NCBI RefSeq assembly: GCF_017254845.1
Contig: NZ_JAFKCU010000002.1
Span: 1,167,956 to 1,231,955 of the forward strand
Origin: Algoriphagus pacificus
Lineage (GTDB): Bacteria > Bacteroidota > Bacteroidia > Cytophagales > Cyclobacteriaceae
Direction of reading: 5' to 3'
Length of the DNA: 64,000 bases
In this document: piece after piece, positions 54,133-63,686 of the stretch
Position numbering within the stretch: position 1 is the stretch's first letter
How the letters are laid out: each line of letters starts with the position of its first letter
Notes under the pieces: model-generated
What the model saw: the letters and a program-made list of their open reading frames with translations, nothing else
Database searches by the model: none
Told to the model about the DNA's origin: nothing
Position numbers and translations under genes: made by a program

Positions 54133-54751
54133 AATCTTCAGTTTCTAAAACTTCGAGTATATCTGCAAGCTCATCAAAATCCTTTAATCCAGGTTTGATT
54201 TCCTCTCCACCTTCCAATACTATTCCTTTCAAATTCAGCGTATCGATCAGGTTATTTACATTCTCGGCACTTAAGCCAGCTCCCAAAATGACCTCACAGG
54301 TTTCAGAGAGAAGTTTTATCACTTCTTTATCACCAGGCGTCAAAGGATCATCATTGGAAGTAATATGAAAGATTATTCCTTCTTCCTTCAGTTTACCAGC
54401 AACATCGGCTTCCATATGTCTGACTTCTGCTAGATCTTTCTTGTAAATAGGTTTGTACCCAGCTACTTTAAGTGCTACTAGCTCATCAATTCTTGTATGC
54501 TCTACCCATGTGATAGCTGGATATTCCTTTAGCACTTCCAGGCAATCTTTCGCGGACAATTTTTCAAATTCACCAACAAATTCTAATCCTGAAACCCAGC
54601 CGGTAATCTCACCAAATTGAGCTGGTTTAACATATTTCGCAGCACTCTCTTCCAAGGCAAATCCAATGAGATTCACATACATTCCTGCACAATATCTTGC
54701 ATCACTTAGATTGGTGATACCACTTATTTTAACAAAAGTCCTTAAGGCCAT
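54131..54751 (-). CDS. TrpF-like TIM-barrel protein lacking TrpF catalytic residues
   Basis: A 206-residue protein resembling phosphoribosylanthranilate isomerase. The start FVKISGITNLSDARYCAG aligns with the TrpF motif VKICGIT, but the catalytic Cys is Ser. The TrpF GGTG...FDW block and the VLLDS aspartate are absent. The C-terminus LNLKGIVLEGGEEIKPGLKD keeps only the phosphate-binding strand (GVDVSSGVE-x-PGxKD in TrpF). This suggests a diverged paralogue with another function. No trp genes are nearby. The gene is single. Confidence 0.75.
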   Translation of the reverse strand: MALRTFVKISGITNLSDARYCAGMYVNLIGFALEESAAKYVKPAQFGEITGWVSGLEFVGEFEKLSAKDCLEVLKEYPAITWVEHTRIDELVALKVAGYKPIYKKDLAEVRHMEADVAGKLKEEGIIFHITSNDDPLTPGDKEVIKLLSETCEVILGAGLSAENVNNLIDTLNLKGIVLEGGEEIKPGLKDFDELADILEVLETED

Positions 54752-54880
54752 AGCTTAAAATTTAACGCCGTAAAGGTAATCAGGATGATGGGCTGGGAAA
54801 AGGTTTTTCCAAGAATATGATGGATCCAAAGAAGGGTTTAATAGGAAATTAAATGTATTTTTAAATCGTAAAATGAATCT

Positions 54881-55555
54881 ATGAAAAGACTCTTACCTCT
54901 CTTTTATCTTTTGGTTTTGATTGGTTTCTCTGGATGTGAAAGAGAAATAGAGGAAGATCCTGTGGATTTGGGTTTTGATTATCAGCCATTGGAAGTAGGT
55001 CGCTTTTGGATTTATTCTGTGGATCAAACCATCTACTTTGGAGAAAACGATTCTGAAACCGATTCCTTTTATTACAAGGATTTGATTTTTTCCAGCTTTC
55101 TCAATGAGGAAAATGAACAGGTTTTTATTCTTGAAAGAACTAAATCAGCTGACCTGGAAATTTGGGAGCCTGTTTTAAATTATACACTGCAGTACAAAGG
55201 CCAAACTTTAGTAAGAACAATTGAAAACCAAGCGCTTGTAACTCTTGTTTTTCCGCCAATAGAAGGTACGGTTTGGGATGCAAACACTTATAGAGATTTA
55301 CCGGTTGATGAATTTGAGGTGTTCCTTTTAAATGATTCAGGGGCGGCAAACTCTTTGCAAGTAAAACAGGAAGAGGCAGATGATCTTGTAACTTACAGGG
55401 ATATCCGATATGAAAATTACCAGTTGGGTGTAGGCTTAATTGAGGATTACAAAGAAGTGCTGACCTACTGCTCTAGAAACGATTGTCTGGGAGATCAGTT
55501 AATTGATTCAGGGAGTAAAATTCACATGAAACTTACCGAATATGGGAAACAATAA
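54881..55555 (+). CDS. Lipoprotein of unknown function
   Basis: A 224-residue lipoprotein with a signal peptide ending LIGFSGC. The mature protein starts with an acidic linker (EREIEEDPVD) and LGFDYQPLEVGRFWIYSVDQT, a pattern common to many Bacteroidota lipoproteins. It contains two C-terminal cysteines (TYCSRNDC). No domain was recognised. Its end overlaps the start of the subtilase gene by 14 bases, implying co-translation with that protease. Confidence 0.8.
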   Translation: MKRLLPLFYLLVLIGFSGCEREIEEDPVDLGFDYQPLEVGRFWIYSVDQTIYFGENDSETDSFYYKDLIFSSFLNEENEQVFILERTKSADLEIWEPVLNYTLQYKGQTLVRTIENQALVTLVFPPIEGTVWDANTYRDLPVDEFEVFLLNDSGAANSLQVKQEEADDLVTYRDIRYENYQLGVGLIEDYKEVLTYCSRNDCLGDQLIDSGSKIHMKLTEYGKQ

Positions 55556-57197
55556 ACTTTTATTTTTAGCGATCATTTTTTTTGGTTTTTGGAGTACTTC
55601 AGAGGCTCAGGATCGATATGCGGTATTCTTTAAATATAAACCCCAAGATTCCTATTCTTTAAGTCAGCCAGAGCAGTTTCTAACCCAAAAAGCTTTGGAA
55701 AGAAGGGCTAGGGAGGGAGTTTCGGTGGATTCCTTGGATTTGCCAGTTTCCCAGAAATACATTGATGAGTTGGAGGAAAAGGCGCATTACCTTTTGTATC
55801 CAAGTAAATGGATGAATGCTTTGTTGCTGGTAACGGACGAAGCAGGAGCCTTGGAAATGGAGGCATTGCCTTTTGTGGATCGAGTTGAAATGGTTGCATT
55901 GGATTTTATACCTAGTCCAAACGCCAAAGTAGGAAGGAAAATCTTTGCTTCTGTTAGTTTGAAAATCTGCCTTCCTGTGAATCATCGTAAGCTAGGGACC
56001 AATGAAAATCCGTATGATTTCCAAAATAGCCTTTTGGGAATTCCAGAAATGCATGAGGAAGGATTTACCGGAAATGGGGTGACTGTAGCTGTTTTCGATG
56101 CTGGATTTCCTGGAGCAAATGAAGCTTCAGCTTTAAATCATTTATTTGCTAATAATAAAATTCTGGGAACCAAAGATTTTGTAAAACCATGGTCTGAGAA
56201 TGTCTATACCTCAAATCAACATGGAACCAATGTTTTATCTCTTATAGCAGCAAAAGAGGAAGGTGTATTGGTCTCTGGGGCTCCAGATGCCAATTATATT
56301 TTGGCGATTACTGAAGAGGATGCAACGGAATATAAAATTGAAGAATACAATTGGGTGAAAGCCGCTGAATATGCAGATAGCCTTGGCGTAGATATTATCA
56401 ATAGCTCTGTAGGTTATTGGGATTTTGATGATCCAACTATGAATTATACCTTGGATGATCTGGATGGAAAAACTACTGTAATCGCCCGAGGAGCCAATGT
56501 AGCAGCCCAAAAAGGGATTTTGATTGTAAACAGCGTCGGGAATTATGGACCAAATGAGTCCAGCATAGTTTCTCCTGCAGATTCGGAATTTGTTTTGGCG
56601 ATAGGTGCTGTCAATAAAGATCTGGAAGTTTCCAATTTCAGTTCAAGAGGGCCAACTGGAGATGGTAGATTGAAACCCGATCTGACTACTTATGGTAATG
56701 GAGTGGCTTTGATCCGATCTAACGGAAGCTTGGGCTATTCCAACGGGACTTCTTTCTCAGCTCCGCAAATCACAGCCTTAGCAGCTGGACTTTGGGGAGC
56801 TAAACCAGAATGGACAAGAGCTGAATTGGTTGAAAACCTAATCAGAAGCGCCACTCAAGCCGATGCAAAAGACAATGAATTGGGATATGGTATTCCTAAT
56901 TTCTTTGATGCCTACTATGGAGAGATTCTGGCGGTCAATGCCGAAGAAAATGTCGCTTGGAAAGTGTATCCAAATCCACTTGCAGAAGATGATTTGACCA
57001 TTTATTTCGGTCAGGGTCTTAGTGCAGAATTCACTTTGATCGATATGAATGGAAAGACTTTAATGTCGTCCGTTCTACTTAGAAACGATGCAAAAGAGCC
57101 TTTCAGAACTTCCTTACAAGGCTTGAAACCTGGATTTTATATCGTACAGATGCAAGATGCCAGAAACCTGAAACGAACCAAGTTGTTTAGGCAATAA
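55542..57197 (+). CDS. Subtilisin-family (S8) serine protease with T9SS sorting domain
   Basis: A 551-residue secreted protease. It has a signal peptide (LLFLAIIFFGFWSTSEAQ) and an N-terminal propeptide region. The catalytic triad is D186 in VAVFDAGFPG, H227 in NQHGTNVLSLIAA and S404 in SNGTSFSAPQITAL; VNSVGNYGPNESS supplies the oxyanion Asn. From about residue 470 there is a Por-type sorting domain (WKVYPNPLAEDDLTIYF ... PGFYIVQMQ), so secretion goes through the type IX system to the surface. It overlaps the upstream lipoprotein gene. Confidence 0.95.
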   Translation: MGNNKLLFLAIIFFGFWSTSEAQDRYAVFFKYKPQDSYSLSQPEQFLTQKALERRAREGVSVDSLDLPVSQKYIDELEEKAHYLLYPSKWMNALLLVTDEAGALEMEALPFVDRVEMVALDFIPSPNAKVGRKIFASVSLKICLPVNHRKLGTNENPYDFQNSLLGIPEMHEEGFTGNGVTVAVFDAGFPGANEASALNHLFANNKILGTKDFVKPWSENVYTSNQHGTNVLSLIAAKEEGVLVSGAPDANYILAITEEDATEYKIEEYNWVKAAEYADSLGVDIINSSVGYWDFDDPTMNYTLDDLDGKTTVIARGANVAAQKGILIVNSVGNYGPNESSIVSPADSEFVLAIGAVNKDLEVSNFSSRGPTGDGRLKPDLTTYGNGVALIRSNGSLGYSNGTSFSAPQITALAAGLWGAKPEWTRAELVENLIRSATQADAKDNELGYGIPNFFDAYYGEILAVNAEENVAWKVYPNPLAEDDLTIYFGQGLSAEFTLIDMNGKTLMSSVLLRNDAKEPFRTSLQGLKPGFYIVQMQDARNLKRTKLFRQ

Positions 57198-57226
57198 CCG
57201 ATTTGAATTAACCATAAACTTTACCC

Positions 57227-57886
57227 ATGTCACTCTTAATTGCCCCATCTATTTTAGCGGCGGATTTTGCCAACCTTCAGAAAGAGGTAGAAATGTTAAA
57301 TTCTTCTCAGGCTGATTTTATCCACGTGGATATTATGGATGGTGTATTTGTCCCTAATATTTCTTTTGGTATCCCAGTGATGGAAGCAATTCATCGACAT
57401 GCCAAGAAACCATTAGACGTGCATTTAATGATTGTCGAGCCTGATCGGTATTTGGAGGCATTTAGAAATGCTGGAGCTCAGATCATCTCAGTTCATTTTG
57501 AGGCTTGTAACCACCTACACCGAACTATTCAAGGAATTAAGTCCTTGGGTGCTAAAGCAGGAGTTGCCATCAATCCTCATACGCCAATTGACTTTTTAAA
57601 AGAGGTAATTCAGGATATTGACGTGGTTTGTATGATGTCTGTCAATCCTGGATTTGGAGGGCAAAAATTCATAGAAAATACCTATGACAAAGTAGCGAGA
57701 TTAAAAGAGTTGATTCTATCAAAAGGAGCAAGTACAAAAATAGAAATAGACGGAGGAGTGAATTTGGGGAATGCCCCGAAACTTTTAATGGCTGGAGCGG
57801 ATATTTTAGTAGCAGGCAGCTTTGTCTTTAATTCGCCTGATCCTGTCGCAACTATCTCTGAATTGAAGTCTATCCGGATGGTATAG
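57227..57886 (+). CDS. rpe: Ribulose-phosphate 3-epimerase
   Basis: Interconverts ribulose 5-phosphate and xylulose 5-phosphate in the pentose phosphate pathway. The 219-residue TIM barrel has IAPSILAADFANLQKEV, the metal/catalytic FIHVDIMDGVFVPNISFG and LDVHLMIVEPDRY, SVNPGFGGQKFIE, and KIEIDGGVNLGN with the second catalytic Asp. It feeds the same pool (xylulose 5-phosphate) that the xylose operon in this window fills. Confidence 0.98.
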   Translation: MSLLIAPSILAADFANLQKEVEMLNSSQADFIHVDIMDGVFVPNISFGIPVMEAIHRHAKKPLDVHLMIVEPDRYLEAFRNAGAQIISVHFEACNHLHRTIQGIKSLGAKAGVAINPHTPIDFLKEVIQDIDVVCMMSVNPGFGGQKFIENTYDKVARLKELILSKGASTKIEIDGGVNLGNAPKLLMAGADILVAGSFVFNSPDPVATISELKSIRMV

Positions 57887-57999
57887 GACTATTGGCGACC
57901 GTTCATCCAAAAATACCTTAATAAACCCTAAAAGTCTTGATTTTTTGGAATATGGTTTATTTATTGAACATATTACGAAAACTAAAATCAGAGAAGATT

Positions 58000-58509
58000 A
58001 TGAAAAAAGTATTGTTGTTTGGAGCGTTTTTCGCATGTATGGGAATGACCGGATTTGCGCAGGAAGCAGCGGAAGAAGTTACGGATGAGGAGCTTACAAA
58101 GTTTGCCAATGTGGAAGTCATGACATCTGAGTACGTGGACTCAAAAACTGAAGAGTTGAGAGCTATGATTTTGGAGAATGAGATTTTCCAAGGTGGTGCT
58201 AGATATAATGAAATCAAAGCGGCTTGGGGAGATGAGGCAAAAATGGCAGAAGCAGAAATCACTGAAGAAGAAAAAGCAGCTTATCAAGCGGTTCAGGATT
58301 TCCAAAACTCACTTCAAGATGTAGTAAAAGAATATAAGACAGACTTGATCATGAATGATTCTATCTTAGGAGCATCTACTTATAATAAAGTAAATGGTGC
58401 ACAAAAATCTGATCCTGCTGTTAAAGAAAAACTTGATGCAATTATTGCTGAGCTTAAAGCCAAAAACGAAGGAGAAGAAGAAGATGGTGGCGAAGGTACT
58501 AGCAACTAA
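58000..58509 (+). CDS. Exported DUF4168-like protein with an internal duplication
   Basis: A 169-residue protein starting at ATG 58000. It has a signal peptide (LLFGAFFACMGMTGFAQ). The mature part resembles DUF4168: VTDEELTKFANVEVMTSEYVD, then a second related unit beginning ITEEEKAAYQAVQDFQNSLQD. Each unit ends with a Y-N-x-[IV]-x(n)-D segment (ARYNEIKAAWGDEAKM and STYNKVNGAQKSDPAV). The tail is acidic (GEEEDGGEGTSN). Function unknown. It ends at a terminator. Confidence 0.72.
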   Translation: MKKVLLFGAFFACMGMTGFAQEAAEEVTDEELTKFANVEVMTSEYVDSKTEELRAMILENEIFQGGARYNEIKAAWGDEAKMAEAEITEEEKAAYQAVQDFQNSLQDVVKEYKTDLIMNDSILGASTYNKVNGAQKSDPAVKEKLDAIIAELKAKNEGEEEDGGEGTSN

Positions 58510-58530
58510 TTCAAAATAATCCTACCTATT

Positions 58531-58560
58531 AAGCCTTCCTTGTGGAGGCTTTTTTTTTAT
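58531..58560 (+). terminator. Terminator after the DUF4168-like gene
   Basis: AAGCCT / AGGCTT stem enclosing TCCTTGTGG, followed by a run of eight or more Ts. Confidence 0.8.
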
Positions 58561-58597
58561 CTTCACACCAAGACAGCCGATTATTCGTTAGTTTTCT

Positions 58598-59620
58598 ATG
58601 ATGATGAAAAAACCACTACTATCACTTCTTTTAATTTGTTTTGCACTAGTTGCTTTTGCTCAGGATGAGGATGTGTTTGGTATTTCTACCAAAGCCAAAA
58701 ATCCTAAAAGTGAGAGTGCAGTGGGCAATATCACCAGAAATGTTTTAGAAATGTTCAGTTTGGAGCTTTCTACCGGAACTGCTTACAGCCAGTTTTCTAC
58801 CTCTTTTTACACTCCAAATACAGCCCTTTATCCTAATTTTTCCCAGTACCAGAACTTTGATAATCCATTGGATATTTCCGAAGAAAATCCTCTGGAAATG
58901 AAAAGCAATGACTGGGTATTTCCAGTGTTTAATGCTGGTTTAAGAATCAATTTATTTAATCTTCTGACTATTGGAGGAGGCTATGGGCAGGAATGGGGAG
59001 ACATGTCTGCAATGAAAGGCGGTGATTTTGAATTCCAATTTGAAGGAGCCTCTTATCAGGCAAGCAAACTTTATGGAACCGTGGGATTGGTACTCTACGA
59101 TGCGAAAAGAAGACAGGCTTTTTTAAGATGGAAATACAGAAAATATGCTTCGGCTAATTTTTACATGCAATCCGAGCTGACCCAGAGATCAAAACAAGTA
59201 TATCCTTGGCGTTTTATTTTGGAAGGAGAATTCGGTCAATTAAAAATGAAAAATTTTGTTGATGGAAGTCTGACTGCAAATGGAGCCATGTACGAACCAA
59301 AATTGGCAGTGGGAGACAAGCCATATATGGGTATTGCTTTACGGATTGAAAGGGACTTTTCTGAATACACCAAAATGTTTATCAAAGGCGGAGCAGAGTT
59401 TAGGGATTTCACTTATTCTGCATCTGATTTTTCTGAAGTTCAGGATCTTAAGCAAACACTATATGGAATGCAAGTAGGTTTTGCTGTTCGCTTCCCTGGA
59501 ACCAAAAGATGCAAAATTGCAGGTTGTGGCGTAGTGATGAAACACATGCATAATGGAATTGAGTATCGAGGCAGTGGGATTTTCAATTATCAGAACAGAA
59601 AAGTAGGTCAATGGTATTAA
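58598..59620 (+). CDS. Outer-membrane beta-barrel-like protein, unknown function
   Basis: A 340-residue exported protein (signal LLSLLLICFALVAFAQ). The mature part has alternating aromatic/hydrophobic strands (FNAGLRINLFNLLTIGGGYG, YGMQVGFAVRFPG) as in Bacteroidota outer-membrane proteins, and a C-terminal segment with two cysteines (RCKIAGCGVV). No specific family recognised. It is followed by gyrA after 96 bases. Confidence 0.72.
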   Translation: MMMKKPLLSLLLICFALVAFAQDEDVFGISTKAKNPKSESAVGNITRNVLEMFSLELSTGTAYSQFSTSFYTPNTALYPNFSQYQNFDNPLDISEENPLEMKSNDWVFPVFNAGLRINLFNLLTIGGGYGQEWGDMSAMKGGDFEFQFEGASYQASKLYGTVGLVLYDAKRRQAFLRWKYRKYASANFYMQSELTQRSKQVYPWRFILEGEFGQLKMKNFVDGSLTANGAMYEPKLAVGDKPYMGIALRIERDFSEYTKMFIKGGAEFRDFTYSASDFSEVQDLKQTLYGMQVGFAVRFPGTKRCKIAGCGVVMKHMHNGIEYRGSGIFNYQNRKVGQWY

Positions 59621-59716
59621 GTTTTTAAAGACTTTTTTTGACTTCATATTCTCTTTTCAAAACCATTGGGTTTTTACTATCTTGCAGGCTAATAATCGAC
59701 CCTACAAAAGCATTAT

Positions 59717-62263
59717 ATGGCTCAAGGAGAAAACGAGAACATCATACCCATTAACATTGAAGAGGAAATGCGCGGAGCCTACATCGATTATTCGATGTCG
59801 GTTATTGTTTCCAGGGCACTTCCAGACGTCCGTGACGGAATGAAGCCAGTTCATAGAAGGATCCTTTACGGGATGCAAGAACTAGGCGTACTACACAACA
59901 AACCCTATAAGAAATCTGCAAGAATCGTAGGTGAGGTACTCGGTAAATATCACCCACATGGTGATTCAGCTGTTTACGACACAATGGTTCGTATGGCACA
60001 GCCTTGGTCTCTTCGCTATCCTTTGGTGGATGGGCAGGGTAACTTCGGTTCGATAGATGGAGATAATCCAGCTGCGATGCGTTATACTGAGGCACGTCTC
60101 AAGCGTATTGCTGAAGAATTGCTGATTGATATCAATAAGGAAACAGTAGATTTTCAGTTCAACTTTGACGACTCCTTAAAGGAGCCAGTTGTGCTACCAG
60201 CTAAAGTTCCTGCACTTTTATTAAATGGAGCTTCTGGTATCGCAGTAGGTATGGCTACCAATATGGCACCTCACAATCTTGGGGAGGTCATCAATGGAAT
60301 CATTGCCTATATAGATAACAGAGAGATTACAGTTTCTGAATTGATGGAGCATATCATTGCTCCGGATTTCCCAACTGGTGGTATTATCTATGGTTACAAT
60401 GGTGTAAAGGCTGCTTTCGAAACAGGACGAGGAAGAATCGTCATGCGAGGAAAAGCCAATGTGGAGACCAAAGATGGAGGAAACAAAGAGATGATCGTCA
60501 TCACTGAGATTCCTTACATGGTCAACAAAGCCAATATGGTTGAGAAGACCGCGCAGCTGATTAATGAGAAAAAAATAGACGGAATTTCTGCTATTCGTGA
60601 TGAATCGGATAGATCAGGGATGCGTATCGTATACGAATTAAAGAGGGATGCCATTCCTTCAGTAGTACTTAATAACCTTTATAAGCATACTCAGCTTCAG
60701 ACTTCTTTCTCAGTGAATAATGTTGCCCTTGTCAAAGGAAGACCTTATACACTCAACTTAAAGGATCTGATTGTTCATTATGTGGACCACAGACATGAAG
60801 TGGTTGTCCGCAGGACTGAATATGAACTGAGAGAAGCTGAAAAAAGAGCACATATCCTTCAAGGATATTTGATTGCTTTGGATCATTTGGATGAGGTGAT
60901 CGCTTTGATCAGAAACTCAGCAGATCCAGAAACAGCTAGAAATGGTTTGATCGAAAGATTTGAACTAAGCGAAATTCAGGCAAGAGCTATTCTCGATATG
61001 AGATTACAGCGATTGACAGGAATGGAGCGAGATAAAATCATCCAGGAATACAAGGAAATCATGGCTTTGATCGAAGAGCTGAAAGAAATTCTTGCCAACG
61101 AGGAGAAGAGAATGGAAATCATCAAGACGGAACTCACAGAAATGAAAGACCGTTATTCTGATGATAGACGTACTGAAATCGAGCACAATGCTGAAGATTT
61201 CTCATACGAAGACATGATTCCTAATGAGGAAGTAGTTATTACAGTTTCTCATCAAGGATATGTAAAGCGTACTGCGCTTACAGAATATAGAACGCAAGGT
61301 AGAGGAGGAGTCGGTTCCAGAGGTGTAAGTACCAAGGAAGATGACTTTACAGAATACCTGTTCACTGCCTCTACTCACAATTACTTATTGATCTTCACCG
61401 ATAAAGGAAAATTATTCTGGTTGAAGACTTATGCGATTCCTGAAGGCTCTAAAACTTCTAAAGGAAGACCAATCCAAAACCTGATTAACATAGAATCAGA
61501 TGATAAAATCCGATCTATCATTCAGGTGGATGATCTTAATGATCAGGATTACATTAACAACCATTTCTTGGTAATGGTAACAAAGCAGGGGATTATCAAA
61601 AAGACTACACTTGAGCAGTACAGTAGACCAAGAACCAATGGCATCATTGCCTTGAACATCAGAGAAGATGATCAATTGGTAAAAGTGGATATGACGAATG
61701 GTGATCAGCATATCGTAATAGCTGCAAAATCTGGTAGAGCAATTCACTTCCCTGAAACAGCTGTAAGGCCTATGGGTAGAACTGCTACTGGTGTTAAGGC
61801 AATTACATTGACTGGTTCGGAAGACTTTGTAATTGGCATGGTTTGTGCCTCTGAAGAAACTGCAACTCTTCTGGTAGTTTCCGAAAACGGATATGGAAAA
61901 CGTTCCAATCTGGATGAATACAGAATTACTAACAGAGGTGGAAAAGGAGTGAAAGCAATGAACGTAACGGATAAAACCGGAGCTTTAGTTGCGATCAAGC
62001 AAGTGACTGATTCTGATGACTTAATGATCATTAATAAGTCGGGAATAATCATCCGGATTTCAATGGATACACTTAGAATTATGGGTAGAGCTACCCAAGG
62101 TGTTCGATTGATTAAAGTCGGCGAAAATGATCAGATTTCATCAGTTGAAAAAATCACTGTAGAAGAGGAGGAAGAGATTGACACCCTTGAATCTCCTGAA
62201 TCTGATTCTACAGAAACAACAAACGAAGCTCCTGATACCGCAGGGGATGAGCCAAATGAATAA
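59717..62263 (+). CDS. gyrA: DNA gyrase subunit A
   Basis: Introduces negative supercoils with GyrB. It has 848 residues. The cleavage tyrosine is Y123 in [15 protein letters not shown]. The quinolone-determining region [17 protein letters not shown] keeps the E. coli S83 and D87 residues (here S84 and D88), the susceptible form. The coiled-coil and C-gate regions follow, then six beta-pinwheel blades. The GyrA box is QGRGGVG (Q527-G533), a variant of QRRGGKG. The C-terminus is a strongly acidic tail ([14 protein letters not shown]). It is followed 29 bases later by a TPR protein. Confidence 0.97.
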   Translation: MAQGENENIIPINIEEEMRGAYIDYSMSVIVSRALPDVRDGMKPVHRRILYGMQELGVLHNKPYKKSARIVGEVLGKYHPHGDSAVYDTMVRMAQPWSLRYPLVDGQGNFGSIDGDNPAAMRYTEARLKRIAEELLIDINKETVDFQFNFDDSLKEPVVLPAKVPALLLNGASGIAVGMATNMAPHNLGEVINGIIAYIDNREITVSELMEHIIAPDFPTGGIIYGYNGVKAAFETGRGRIVMRGKANVETKDGGNKEMIVITEIPYMVNKANMVEKTAQLINEKKIDGISAIRDESDRSGMRIVYELKRDAIPSVVLNNLYKHTQLQTSFSVNNVALVKGRPYTLNLKDLIVHYVDHRHEVVVRRTEYELREAEKRAHILQGYLIALDHLDEVIALIRNSADPETARNGLIERFELSEIQARAILDMRLQRLTGMERDKIIQEYKEIMALIEELKEILANEEKRMEIIKTELTEMKDRYSDDRRTEIEHNAEDFSYEDMIPNEEVVITVSHQGYVKRTALTEYRTQGRGGVGSRGVSTKEDDFTEYLFTASTHNYLLIFTDKGKLFWLKTYAIPEGSKTSKGRPIQNLINIESDDKIRSIIQVDDLNDQDYINNHFLVMVTKQGIIKKTTLEQYSRPRTNGIIALNIREDDQLVKVDMTNGDQHIVIAAKSGRAIHFPETAVRPMGRTATGVKAITLTGSEDFVIGMVCASEETATLLVVSENGYGKRSNLDEYRITNRGGKGVKAMNVTDKTGALVAIKQVTDSDDLMIINKSGIIIRISMDTLRIMGRATQGVRLIKVGENDQISSVEKITVEEEEEIDTLESPESDSTETTNEAPDTAGDEPNE

Positions 62264-62292
62264 CCAAACAAAAAAGTAAAAACGAATTAATA

Positions 62293-63507
62293 ATGAAGAA
62301 GCTAATTCTATCAATGGCCTTGATCGGTGCAACAACCCTGGCCTTTGGACAAAAAAAAGTAGTTAGGTCCGCAGAAAAAAACTTCAAATCAGGTGATCTT
62401 CAAACAGCATTATCTGAGGTAGAAGCTGCATCTGCCGACCCAGAGACAGGATCTGATCCTGCCACCTATCTATTGAAGGCACAAATCGAAACCAAAATGT
62501 TTGGTAGCGATTCTTCTAATACCATGCAGACTTATGAAATAGGAAAAGCTGCCCTAGCTACCTATATGAAAACCTTCGAAATGGCTGGATCTGATAAAAG
62601 TTCTGGCGTTGGAGAAGAAGTTTGGGAGGAAGATATTACTGGTGTGCCAGATAACTTGAGACCTTATTCTATCAACACTTTGAAAAATACTTCATTTGAC
62701 AAAGCGATTGAGAGATTCAATGAAGAGGACGAAGAAATGGCATACTATTTCTTTGACCTAGCAGGTGAAATCGATCCAAAAGACACTACCATTCATTACA
62801 ATGCTGGGTATATTGCTAATAACCTAGAAAAGTATGATGAAGCTAAGAAGCACTTTAACATGCTTTTGGACGTGGAAGAATATGATAAATTGAATACATA
62901 TTACTTCATGGTTCAAATCTTGAGTGGAGCTGAATCTAATCCAGAAGGAGCTTATGATATGGTAATGGCTGCTAGAGAAGAATATCCAGAAGACAAGATT
63001 CTTGCTGAATATGAAATCCAGTTGTTATTGCAATTGAATAAAATGGATGAAGCAATGGCTTCAATCAAAGAAGCATTGAAAAATGATCCTAACAACTCTG
63101 CAATTCTATTAAGATCTGGATATTTGAAAGAGAAATCTGGAGATATGGAAGGTGCATTAGCAGATTACAAAAAGTCTGTGGAAGTAGATCCTGATTTTTA
63201 TGACGGAAACTTCTACACTGGTGCTTTGATGCTTGATAGAGCAAGAGAAGTATTGGCTGAACTCAACAGTCTTTCTGATGAAGAGTGGGAAAAGAGATCT
63301 GAGTCAATGGGCAAAGAAGCGGATGGATATTACAGAGATGCAATTCCTTACTTTACAAAAGCTTTGGAAATCAGACCTGATAACACTGACGTGATGGAAG
63401 TATTGTTCCAGGTTCATACAAGACTGAAAAACGAAGCTGAAGCTGAAAAATACAATAAGAAACTGATCGAGTTGATTGGTCCAAATTGGATTGAAGGCGG
63501 AAATTAA
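62293..63507 (+). CDS. Exported tetratricopeptide repeat protein
   Basis: A 404-residue protein with a signal peptide (LILSMALIGATTLAFGQ). It contains at least four TPR motifs: TIHYNAGYIANNLEKYDEAKK, AEYEIQLLLQLNKMDEAMASI, AILLRSGYLKEKSGDMEGAL and YYRDAIPYFTKALEIRPDN. It likely acts as a periplasmic or outer-membrane scaffold. The short gap after gyrA suggests read-through, though the function is unrelated. It ends with a strong terminator. Confidence 0.9.
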   Translation: MKKLILSMALIGATTLAFGQKKVVRSAEKNFKSGDLQTALSEVEAASADPETGSDPATYLLKAQIETKMFGSDSSNTMQTYEIGKAALATYMKTFEMAGSDKSSGVGEEVWEEDITGVPDNLRPYSINTLKNTSFDKAIERFNEEDEEMAYYFFDLAGEIDPKDTTIHYNAGYIANNLEKYDEAKKHFNMLLDVEEYDKLNTYYFMVQILSGAESNPEGAYDMVMAAREEYPEDKILAEYEIQLLLQLNKMDEAMASIKEALKNDPNNSAILLRSGYLKEKSGDMEGALADYKKSVEVDPDFYDGNFYTGALMLDRAREVLAELNSLSDEEWEKRSESMGKEADGYYRDAIPYFTKALEIRPDNTDVMEVLFQVHTRLKNEAEAEKYNKKLIELIGPNWIEGGN

Positions 63508-63522
63508 TTCCGATAGAATATG

Positions 63523-63551
63523 AAAGCCAACCTTAAGGGTTGGCTTTTTTT
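63523..63551 (+). terminator. Terminator after the TPR gene
   Basis: AAAGCCAACC / GGTTGGCTTT hairpin with a 5-base loop and a T run. Confidence 0.92.
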
Positions 63552-63655
63552 ATGCCCATTCCTCATCAAGAATACTTCCACTTTGGAAAAATTGAAATAT
63601 CTCTCCATTTCATACTTTCAAACTCCTTTTAAAAGGGTTCTTTTTTTATTCCTCT

Positions 63656-63663
63656 TATCTTTG
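63656..63663 (+). promoter_or_regulatory. Candidate -7 element for the lipid A deacylase-like gene
   Basis: TATCTTTG matches TAnnTTTG, 23 bases before the start at 63687. A T-rich stretch lies at -33 but no exact TTG. Confidence 0.5.
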
Positions 63664-63686
63664 TGATTCATTTGTGAGTTTTTGCG

